Position numbers and translations under genes: made by a program
Shown: positions 11,081 through 21,325 of the stretch, in pieces
Layout: the number at the start of each line of letters is the position of its first letter
Position numbering within the stretch: the first letter of the stretch is position 1
Assembly: GCA_032358165.1 (NCBI GenBank)
Contig: JAALGY010000043.1
Location: 1,612,001-1,676,000, forward strand
DNA from: Diplosphaera chodatii
Taxonomy: Eukaryota; Chlorophyta; Trebouxiophyceae; Prasiolales; Stichococcaceae
Length of the DNA: 64,000 bases
Reading direction: 5' to 3'
Notes under the pieces: model-generated
What the model was told of the DNA's origin: nothing
Seen by the model: only the letters and a program-made list of their open reading frames with translations
Databases searched by the model: none

Positions 11081-11795
11081 ATAATAGCTATATCCGGGGC
11101 CGTAATCTAGCAAACGTTCTTCAAGATGCGCAGCAGTCGAAGATGTAACATGTGCTGCATGGCCTGTGATGATCTGACAGGTGGCTAGACCAGCCCAGGG
11201 TATTCTGACTCGGTAGCCCTATGACTGCCTTGGGCAATTGACATGCACTGCTCTGGCCTCAGCATGCAGAGCTCTTAGAGCGCACTGGGTCATCTGGGGC
11301 AGCGAGCTGGTATGCGAGTGACCAGCTGGAGGCTCATCAGCGACATCATTTGTATGTGGGGGCAGCAGATAGATGTGGCGGCGCTCACGCAACCAATGTG
11401 CCATGCAAATCCTAACTCACAGCAGCTCGACGAGCAGGCATGAAGTGTCGTCTGCAAGACTGTCACAAAAGCTTCAACTATACCTGTCCCCTCCAGTCGC
11501 ACGGGGTACTCCCTCTCACCGTTCCAGGACAACAGGGCAGGCGGCGGTCTTGCATGTCAGCATGCTTTTTAAGCAACGATGCTGCAAATATGTACACTTC
11601 ATGGCCTACATTACCATACAGATGTTGAAAGCAAGGTGCTGATGAGTAGGCTACATTCAACCTGCTGCAGACAGGCTGCACACCCAGCAGTGCTCAAATC
11701 GCTGCAGGTGCTTAGCCTGCCAGCTAGGCTGCTCTCGCATGTGTGCTCCCTCAGCCGCAGTCCATTCGCTGGTAGTCTTTACAGCGTTGCCGCCC
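11081..11795. other. Intergenic, upstream of cupredoxin copy B
   Basis: No gene supported. The only longer frames (minus strand about 11290-11532, plus strand about 11373-11642) have no family resemblance and no matching splice partners. Confidence 0.35.
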
Positions 11796-13485
11796 TCAGG
11801 CGCAAATGACTGTCAGCTTCATGCCTGCAGCGTGAAGTGCCGATATGCTGCATACCACCACCGTTCGTCGATCCACCTTCAAGCAGTCCATGAGCATAGC
11901 AACTGCATATATGGCGCATGTTCATCTCCAGCAAACGAGCCGTACCCTGGTTGCAGTGACCTGCAGGCAAGACATTGCGAGTCAACTTGAGTGCGGCTGT
12001 GTCCTGCAACGTATGGCAGCTGCAGCCTACCATGCCAGGTGTTTGTGGTCTGGAGGCGATGAACCTAACGTCGACGGGACTGGCGTAGTTGCTGATCTTG
12101 GGTGTCGTGCACCTGCAATGGTGTGCTAATGCTTTCTGTTTGCACAGGCACTATGACACATTGTAAATCTGAGCGCAGTTTCCTGCCCGCTGTCAACAGG
12201 GAGCATCACCACTCGGTGCATCCTCACCTGATCGTAAATGTGCCATCTGTATGACCCATACACATACAACATTTGTTGAAAAGGTGATAAACAATGATGC
12301 GGGATGAACTCTACTTTCTTCAAGGCACGCATTGGTACTGTAAAGGGTTTCAAGTGTCAAATTTGCTTGCCTACCGCTCGCATTGCACGAGCATTGCAGC
12401 TGCTCAGAATAAGCCACGGAGGCGGTCATGTTTCCTACCTACTTGCGGCGTCACAATGATCTCCTGCTGGCCTGGCGGCGGGCAGTCATTGATAGACGGT
12501 ATGATCTGGACACCGTGTGGGATGGGCTGCACAGCAAGGAGATCGCGATCATCCCCCCATGTGGGAGTTGCATCAAGCACAACACATGCTTGCATCGATA
12601 GCATGTGTTACTCTGTTCTGCCCCGACCACCTCAGGCATCGGTGCTGCTGCAAATCTCCTAGTATGCTCAGACTCACCGCAGACATTGACCAGTCCAGCA
12701 CGATGAACTGCCCAGTTGTCAGTGGGAAGGTGCCGAAGCCTACGTCCGCATAAGTAAATGATCAAGACGACGTGCAAACCGAATAGCAAGGGGTGGACAT
12801 GCAGATGCCCATAAAGGTATGACAGACGATGACGCGCTGGCGGCATTGCAGCAAGCAAGTGGGCTGACAAAGGTGGACTCGCCGTTTGGGTCGATGCCCG
12901 TGTTCTGCACAATGGTAAAGAGCAGTTGGCGTCAGCAACTTAAAGGAGTAGCGCGAGCGAGTAGCCTGAATGTCTGTGTGTCCAGTAGTATTCTGCTGTG
13001 CACTCTGGCATGCATGCGCCGCACGGCAAGGCAACAGCACTGGCGGGTGAACACACTCATATCAGCCAGGATGTCAGCTTCCACCGGAATTGAATCCATA
13101 TACATTCCAGGCAAAGGTCGACTGCAACATCTGATGGTCAATCTGGCATCTGAGCTGCGTCAGATAGATGGAGGCACCTGACCACTCAGGGTCCACTCGG
13201 ACAGAGGAGTGAGGGTGCAAGCAGGGGCTGTAAGCTGCCTAGGCCCAGCACGAAAATATCGATTGTGCAGACCTAAAGGGTTATAGCACGCATACATATC
13301 TTCCATGTGATGGACTGCTGGGCGGTGGCACAGCCTGCCATTATACCTGATCGGGCAATATTTGTGATCGTGATGGAATGTTGCTGACAAGCAAGATTTC
13401 CACACTGCCTCGCATGTGCATCCGAGTTTGCACCGGCAGCGAGCGCATGCATTGGGAACCTGAACAACCATGGCTGTGCGCGCAT
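11796..13485 (-). CDS. Secreted cupredoxin-like protein copy C
   Basis: Exons 12739-12678, 12526-12443, 12227-12160, 12112-12081, 11960-11946 and 11824-11796 join in phase, preceded by an exon ending at 13296 (...QQSITWKI). The ATG at 13485 is in frame but its leader is weakly hydrophobic, so a signal-peptide exon further upstream may be missing. The domain reads FGTFPLTTGQFIVLDWS, then the copper histidine in IPHGVQIIPS, then HCNQGMKLTVICA with stop, the classic phytocyanin ending with His and axial Met. At the position of the ligand Cys the sequence reads NYAS (codon AGT), so one key ligand appears to be Ser. The His exon is only 15 nt long. Confidence 0.68.
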
Positions 13486-13839
13486 TGGGTCGTCACAGTG
13501 GTGGTATAAGCCATGCCAGTGAGCGTACTGGGAGATCCCTCATGTGAGACAACGAACTCAAATCAATGACGCCAAGACTGCTGCACACGCATCCTGCCTG
13601 CTGCAAGCCAATCAAGCATCACGAACTGCGAACGAACAAGCGATGTATACATGACATGCAACCTGATACGGCAGTATAACAGATCCAACCAACAGCAATG
13701 TTCGTGCATTTTCAAGCAACAGGACGTCGGTGCTCTGCTTGCCGTTGTGACATGTAAGTGGTAATGCCGACGTCCTTGCATACCTCACAGCAGGTGCTTT
13801 GTGGTAGAACCTTCTTGGCGGGTAGCAAATGCAGCTCAG

Positions 13840-15252
13840 TTAGCCGCAGGTGACCTTGACCTTTTGTCCTACGTACACAATTGGTAGGGTATGCAGTCAA
13901 TATTATTGCGGTTTTTGCCGCGCATTGTTTACGATCCAGCATATAGATGCGCTGGTGACATGCACAGGAGAGCCACTGCTTGCAGCTTCGCTGGCGGTCT
14001 GTCTCATGATGCTGCTAAAGCTTCCGCAAAGCTTCAGTGGTTGTCGACCTGACATGCCAGGTATGTCTGTGTCCAACCACACAAACCGCTCTTCGCACAC
14101 GCAGCCTCAATCATTGCATATGTACAGCAGGTAGGAGTGGGAAGTCTGGGATGACAGCCACTTGCGGCTGCCCACAGTATGCTGCGTGTACCCTCTAGTC
14201 TGCTCACCGTGCCAGGCGCCTTGCAAGTGTAGGTGTATTGGCCACCTGCAACAGCATCCAGGTGACGCTTGTTGATGATCAACATGGGGGTGTAAAGGTT
14301 GCACGCATGGCGTCTCCATGTGCTGCCCAACCATGCCAGCGGAAGGAGTGCAGGCAACGACCAGCAGCAGGTGCGGTCAACAGCTTGAAAGGGCAGCAAG
14401 CAGGCACGCAGCTGCCAGAAGCAGCAGTCAGCAGCAGCTGTCGCACCGGGGACCTCCTCTGCCAGCTCGACCTGGTTGGGCGGCATCGGCACAAACTGCG
14501 CCGGGCACTGGGCAGTGGGGATCTGCAGCGAGGGTTGGTGGCAAAGTTGCAACGTTGAATATGGCAGAGTCAAATCAGCACAGTGCACACATGACTGTTT
14601 CTGCTGTGAAGCCTTATGGTGCGCATCACACATGGTACAGCTCGCTGCATCCATCATCAACACAGCAACATCTTTTCGAAGCCAACCTTGTAGACGCCAT
14701 GCAGCCCGACCCTGCACGCGGTCATCACACAGCTGTCAGCCATCTACACCCAGCTCAGCAGTCTGTTCATGAGCACGAGCCAGCGCGGCAGAGCGCGCAC
14801 CATTTGAAGGTCAGTGTGCCATCCATTGGGAGGCTTTCAGGCGGATATGCTGCGCCATTCTGCAAAGCAAGGGCAAGGGTATCTGTCCTGAGCTTGCTGT
14901 GCTGCACTGCATCAGCTTCGTCGTGGCAAACTGCTGTGTGATGGTGCTGATGAAAAGCAACTTGCCCATCTAGGCCGTGCAACATGCCTGACGTTGCCAC
15001 GCTGGTGGCTACCATGCATGGCAATGTCAACGTTTGCAGTCGTCAGACTACGTAGGCTGTCGATCAGCGACAATCAGAGCATCAGACTGTCAGGACACAC
15101 AAGTGAAGTTCACATGCTGTGCTGTACCCAGTTTCAGAAATATCCACGTGCGTGCTTGGGCAAGTTCTCACCACCCAGTCCAGGGTCTTCTGGCTGTGCG
15201 CAGTGGCGCTCAGGCTCAGGAAGGCGAGCAGCCACATGACGGCCGCCATCAT
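13840..15252 (-). CDS. Secreted cupredoxin (phytocyanin-like) copy D
   Basis: Exons 15252-15172, 14859-14801, 14711-14687, 14522-14447, 14245-14208, a probable 18-nt exon 14066-14049 and a last exon 13868-13840. The signal peptide is MMAAVMWLLAFLSLSATAHS. The domain has YPPESLPMDGTLTFKW, the first copper histidine in LHGVYK, then GGQYTYTCKAPG, then TYLACQ with the ligand Cys. The last exon reads GQKVKVTCG with stop, which supplies an axial Gln as in stellacyanin-type phytocyanins. The short exon that should carry the second histidine (expected between 14048 and 13869) was not resolved, so the model has a gap. Confidence 0.65.
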
Positions 15253-15399
15253 GTTTATCAGCGGCACAATGCTGCTGCACATGCAGTCGGTGACGCACAG
15301 GAGCATTGGCGCACTGCAGAGGCGCGAAGCATTTCAGGGGTTCACATCATCGCATCTGAAAACCCTGGATGTGACGTGTCAGCCTGCCTGTCGGGGTGC

Positions 15400-16382
15400 T
15401 TTGTCCCCCTGCATTGCACTGCATTCACGACCATCCACTTCGAGCAAGGCCTGGAAGTACTGAACAGCTGTCGACATCAGCCAGTGACACTCTTAAACTG
15501 GTTGCCGTTGCAGTTGTCAGGTACTGAACCGAGACCCAGAGTGATTCTGGTCACAACCACGGTGCACTGGATGGCACACTTCACTCGTCCCAGGACGAAT
15601 CCTTCACTGTTATGGTATGTCACTCCGCTCGGAGGCAGTCTCAAGTCACGCCTGTCTGTTGTAACAATCCCTGCCTCCAGGCTGTACGAAGCTGTGCTGA
15701 GTGCCGCTCAAGCCGGAGGAATGTGGCCAAGCAGATTCACCAATACAGCCTCAGGGCCGATACCGCAGACGGAGGTCAAGCTTGCTGGCAATGGGTCAGC
15801 CTGCAGGATGTACACAGAGCATGCCGTGATGTCGCACTGATGACACGCAGCAGTGCCGGCGTTGCCAGCATGTGGTCGACCGAGGTCTGTGGCTGTGCAC
15901 CAGCCCGCATGGACAGATGCAGAAGAAGGCATAGGCAGCGTGTAAACATGCAGAAGCCGACTTGCCATATCATGCGGCATTGCAACAGCTATACCAGTTC
16001 ACGTTGCCAAAGATATGATGTGTTCAGCGCCGGCAGGCCAAGATGCGTTCGATTGAGATAGGCAACCTCTTGCCTGCGCAGATGGTTTCACCACTCTACT
16101 TGGTTTCGCAGCGTCATACAAGCTGCACGGACTGCTTGCTTTATGCAAAAAGACCTACAAGCTGCAACGCATGGCGGCAGCAGGCCATGTATGGCGCCAT
16201 GATGAGCACATCACAACTGCAAGTCAGTTGGACCCTCCTCACCTGAAACAATGGTCCGGCTTCATGCTGAGCCACTGCTCATCTGCTCAAGCCCACAAGG
16301 GGGTGCAGCTGGAGGCGATCAGGATGCACAGCATTGCCACTGCCAGGGCCCATGCCGCTGCCTCCAGCACGGTTGCGGTCAT
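15400..16382 (-). CDS. Possible further cupredoxin-like copy E, unresolved
   Basis: A start at 16382 opens a textbook signal peptide (TATVLEAAAWALAVAMLCIL) ending at a GTGGGC donor at 16297. Further down on the same strand are fragments that resemble parts of the neighbouring copies: TQHSFVQ near 15690, which looks like the first copper histidine strand, and VPDNCNGNQFKS near 15510, which resembles the post-histidine segment with its structural Cys. I could not chain these in phase, and no last strand was found. It may be a diverged gene or a decaying copy. Confidence 0.25.
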
Positions 16383-16906
16383 GATGCCTAATTCATCACC
16401 CTGCCTCCGTAGCTGCTGATGCTCAACTGCGTGCTGATGTTCGCTGGCAGCGTCTCACGTGGGGCCAGGGAGCTGCCTATGAGAAGCCTGTCCCTCGAGG
16501 CAGGCAGGTCTCGAGGCATGTCTCGGATGGTCCGCCAGGAAGGCACATGGCGGCAGCAGGATGCCGATCATGACAAAGGGGTTATGTTGCAGGCTTGCAG
16601 CAACCAACTAACGTTCATGTTGCAGGCTAGTCGCGTGCAAGTGACTCAGTGAGACTTGTCACTGAACTTATTGTGTTTACAGCAACTGTGCGCAAACCAA
16701 TTGTAGACGTGAAACCACTGACCTATCAAAACAGCATTGCTGCGCAGATTCCTTTGTGCTGTTCTATCTAGTGCGCAGTGTGACACTTGCTGCTGCTGGT
16801 CTCATGTGAAAACACTCTACTACAACCACTATCCTCGGGGCAGTCGAGCACTGAACACAAGATCGGTCTCGTCTGCTAATTGTCACTGCCCAAATTCGCA
16901 TCGTGC
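16383..16906. other. Intergenic, no gene seen
   Basis: Tandem (same-strand) gap between the MFS transporter stop at 16907 and the putative start of copy E. No supported feature. Confidence 0.4.
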
Positions 16907-19900
16907 TCAAACCCCTGCCGCTTTCCGCTTCTCCATTTCCAACGGGTCCTGGCCCAGGGAGCCAAACTTCCAGAACAGGATGATCAGGACGGCCGCCGCC
17001 AGTGCCGCGGCGCCGCCGCCGTAGAAGCAGCCGACGTTGCCCATCCCCCGCTGCACCGTGATGTCGGACAGCTGCCCCGCAAAGCGGTTGCTGTACGCCA
17101 GCGCAAAGCCGAGCACCAGGTCGGTGAAGGACCAGGCTGTGCCGGATATGCGGCCCAGGCCGGGCACCGTGGTGGCCGGGATGGCGGAGCTCATCATGCC
17201 CAGCGTCACGCCGTGCGTGGCCGCCATGTGCAGGCCGATGAGCAGCGCGCCCCCCGCCATGCCTGCAGCGCCAGTACAGGCAGTCAGTTTTGGTCGGTCT
17301 GTTTGCTTGGCGCTGCAAAAGCCTTTGCAGCATAGCCGTTTAAGATGCCCACCCAGCGCTCCTCTGCTGCCATGCTCTCCCACTGACAGCATCGTGTCAG
17401 CAGCAACACTAGCAGTGAGATGATGTCAGGACAGACACGGGGGCACGGGAGTAGCATGCAGTTGCAGAGCCTCTGCCGGCTGCAGCAGCCTGTGCACACA
17501 GTCGGAGGGCAGCGGGCGGGCGGCGCACCCAGCGCGGAGGTCGCGGTGGCGAACACGGCGTTGGCGGCCACCATGGGCGCCAGGCCCAGCAGCAGCATGC
17601 GGTTGCGCATGCGCACAGACTGCTTGGCGATGCGGGACAGCGGCGGCGCCGCCACCGTCTGCACCAGCATCGTGCACATCATGAGCCCCGCCAGCTGGCT
17701 CTTGGGCATCACCTGCAGGTTGCACAGGAACGCTTCATGTCAGCTTCGGCCTTCTGGATGGAGATGCAGCCTGCACATCTTGAGAGGCTGACTGCTTGGC
17801 AGTGCCTGCCACAGCAACATGCACAGGCCTGTACCACACATCAAGCACGTGATCCATGAGTGACATGAGAAGGTGAACAAGGAGGTGGAGAGGAGAGCAG
17901 AACATCACATCTCAGGAGCAGCTTGCCGCAGGCTGCTACCAGGGTTCAGCTGGACGCAACTGTCGTCTAAACCCACCTGCTTGGCGCGCAGCACCACGAA
18001 GGACCAGTCGAAGCGGGTGAAGTAGATGACGCAGACCACGATCAGCGCCTGCCAGTAGGTCGGCTTCAGCGCGCCCACGAACGCCCTCGCCTGCAGCAGC
18101 AAAAGAACAGCAGGCGCTGTCAGCGCGGGGGCGATGCATCATGGTGCAAATGCTGGAGGTTGGACATGGCAAGGTTCACAGCATTGCAGAACGGGCGTGC
18201 GACTTCGTCCAGCTGCCAACAGTGTGCGGTGTGAACAGCACCTTCTGAAAGATAGAAAGCTGCACATCGTCTGGATCCCTGGCGGCCTTGTCAGCGGCCC
18301 GCTGCGCCTTCTTTGCGGCGCCCACCTGATCAGCCTCGTCCCTGAACGCCTGCAGATCACACGGACACAGGTACGCCACCAGCAATATGTTCACAGCATC
18401 GGAAGGACGTCAGTCATTAACCCTTTGCAATGGAGCAGTTCCACTTCATTCCACTGGCTGACAATCATGGTTGAAATGTCAGATCCACAGCAGCACGCAT
18501 TGCTGACAGAAGTCACAGCGGCCTGTTACCAGGAACACGACCAGGAGGGCGACCGCGGCGGGGATGGCCGACAGCGCGAAGGTCGCGATGTAGTTGCTGC
18601 CGCTGAGGCGGAACGTCGCCGCCGCGATGGAGGCGCCCACAATGGCGCCAAACGTCTGCGCGCTCTGCCGCAGGCCTGCGCCGCGTTGATGGACTGGTCA
18701 GCAAGACCGCTTGCAGTGATGTTAAGACAGGGGCTGGGTGAGTAGGCGCTGCCTGGTGTGCGACACAGCTGCCCATTCAACTCGCCCCAGGCATGCGCCT
18801 GCTGTGCTGGTAGACCCCCTGCATGCGTTGCCAGTGACCAGAAGTGCGCAGCGTGCAGGCAGCGGTGCGGTCAGCCCTGGAGCCTGGGACGCACCGAAGG
18901 CCTGCTCCGGGCGATCGCCCGACTTGACGGCCAGCTCGCCCATGAGCGCCTTGGTGGGCGCCTCCCGGATGCCCTTGCTCATCCGGTCCGCGATCTGCGC
19001 GCACGCACACACGCTGATCTGGCACCTGGAAGGAGAAAAAGCAGAACCAGAACTGGGCCATCTCAATGCTGGACCTGCAGCCGTGCCTTGCAACAGGGTC
19101 TGCCACACACCAGGAGCTGCTGCCGGTCTGTTTGTGGCGACGGCCGCTGGCAGTCTGCGAGCACTCGGCGAGGGGAGCAGCTCCTCGCAGCCTCACCTTG
19201 GCGGCGGTGACCCAGTACACGGTGGCAAAGGTGCCGTAGGAGGCGTACACCCAGCCGCTGGCCGCGAACATGGGCTTGTTCAGCGTGGTGAGGAAGGTGC
19301 CGAAGATGACCATGCGCGCCGGCGACAGCAGGTCGCCGATCGTGCCGCTCGCCGACTTGGTGAAGTTGCTGAGGAACTGCGCGATCGCCTGCAGGTTGCC
19401 GATCTGCAGCACAGCAGAGCATGCTCGATGTTCCTGCACAGTCCTGGCCATGCTTCCCCGCTGGCTGCGGTGATGACCGCCCTGCTGACAGCAGCAGCTG
19501 ACGGCAGCCATAGCACCAGGTGCCTACTCAGCTGGCCTGTGCAGTGCGCACTTCCAGACCAGTGCAGTGGCAGTGGCACAAGCTGCTGCCACTGCACTTT
19601 CATACACGCTGTCCCTGGACACACTGTCACTTGCGCTCGCTCACCCGTGTGTTGGACAGGCCGAGCACGTCCTGCAGGTAGACCGGCAGATAGGTGTCGT
19701 GTATGAGCGTCGCGATGGACGACAGCATGCCGGCCCCGCACAGCGCCAGGAGCTTCGAGTTGCATGCCGGGTCCTGTGCAGCGCAGTCATCGGATCACTG
19801 GCTGTCGGTCACCTGCAGGTCTTGGACTGCGCTGGCCCTGTCGCATGCAGCATCTGGACACATGAGCAGGGACACCGGCAAGGCGCAAGATGCCGGGACA

Positions 19901-20102
19901 GCTTCCCCAGCCACGCAGGCAGCAAGTGGCGAACGTGGCCCATCGCACCCTGTACGGCGTCAGCAGCTGCTTCCAGTATGGCCGCGTCTCGCCTTCTGCT
20001 GCGTGCGAGCCGGCTGTCCCCGCTGCCGCCTGCTGCTGCAGCGCTTTCCGCGCCGCGTCGTCTCCTGCGCTCTCGCAGTACCTTGATTAGGTCCGTCAGC
20101 AT
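16907..20102 (-). CDS. Major facilitator superfamily transporter, bacterial efflux type
   Basis: Nine exons (20102-19956, 19773-19645, 19403-19197, 18994-18895, 18675-18530, 18349-18242, 18090-17977, 17712-17529, 17262-16907) join in phase to about 496 residues. A basic Arg-rich N-terminus precedes the first membrane helices (GAGMLSSIATLIHDTYLPVY). Membrane helices continue to the C-terminus (YGGGAAALAAAVLIILFW). The loop between the second and third helices reads DRMSKGIREAPTKALMGELA and leads to QAFGLRQSAQTFGAIVGA, the arrangement of bacterial MFS efflux proteins (KGxRxAPxxAL ... AFGxxxxxxxxGAxxGP). A basic, helical cytosolic loop (AKKAQRAADKAARDPDD) splits the two six-helix halves. The substrate cannot be told. 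The first exon is the least certain; an upstream exon could add a targeting peptide. Confidence 0.75.
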
Positions 20103-21325
20103 GGCTGCTTGGTCAGTTCTGCAGACAGCGCTACGCAGCAGCAGGCGCTGCGCTCATCTGCGCATGTCCCATGCCTGGAGGTCAAGAGGGTATCATGGAG
20201 AATTTCCCACTGCGAGCCTGTGATGTCATGTGTTGCTTCTGTGGTCACGCCCGGCGTCAACGCTCTGCCACCGTGCTCATTGTTGCAAGCGTGACATGAA
20301 GCGATCACGAACAGTACCACCGCTAAGTTGGACAGCAGAACATAGCGAAACGACAGTGACTGACTGCTATGACTCGAGGACACAAACAGCAGACACCGGT
20401 GGACGTCTGGAGGACCAGCGCAGGGCGTAACAACAACTGCACCTGGTGTTCGGTCAGCGGGCACTGCGCCAGACTGGGATCGGACGCACAGCGGCTGCTG
20501 CCTGCTGCGTAGTCTGCAAGCATGCTGGTGCCGGACAGCCTTCTGAAGATGCAGCGGCCTGCTTTGCACCAGTAACCGGTGCGTCGGCTGGGGCAGTCGC
20601 TCATCCTTGTTGTGCCGGTGAGTCTGTGACAACTGGGCGCCCCGGAGGCCCGAGGTCATGACCGTCATGGCTTGGAGATGAGATACGACTTTCTCGAGGG
20701 CAGCCAGGCCCTGCCGTGCTGCTCACGCGAGCATGCAGACGGCCATGTGACCTTGACTCTACTTGACCGTCCGCCTCCTTCAGCAGGTACCACTACTGTT
20801 CCCATCTGCTTGAGGGACTCCCCATGCGCTTTCCTTTGGAGATCCGCCGCTTGGCCAGGTACCAGCAGTACATGCAGGTGTCATGTGCAGGGACACATGA
20901 GATGCATGAAGGTGAAGTATAATGCTGGTGTGTTTGCCATTATTGACTCGTGACTGCTTTACATGCCACCAGTGACTCACACACTACATTCACCGTAAAG
21001 CGGCCATGCCACACTTCTGAAGCACTAAAGTTTACTGCGTTCCTTTCAATTCTGCGTGACGACCATTTGGGGAGCAACACCTCGTTGCCGCTGCGTAGCA
21101 CTAGTGACACCCCTACCCCAGGACCATTGCAAGCTGCCATCCAAAGTTTCAATGTTCAGCGTACAAACATTCTGAGTACAGTACAAAGCAACTGACCCGA
21201 ACCCTCAGGATACAAATGGTGGCTGATTCAATGGCTTGACCGTGCAACCAAGCAAGTGATGCAAGTGGCCTTACGATGTTTGCAGTGCTCTCTGCTTCCC
21301 CTCATAACGATGAAGCTGCGCACGC
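20103..21325. other. Intergenic, no gene seen
   Basis: About 1.2 kb upstream of the MFS gene and downstream of the glycosyltransferase-like gene. Frames are short and unrelated. It probably holds the promoter and 5' leader of the transporter gene and the 3' UTR of the next gene. Confidence 0.35.

Noticed and set aside
11440..11628. Plus-strand frame with spaced Cys and His resembling a C2H2 zinc finger
   Set aside because: Spacing does not fit the C2H2 pattern, there is only one unit, and no splice partners or second finger were found.
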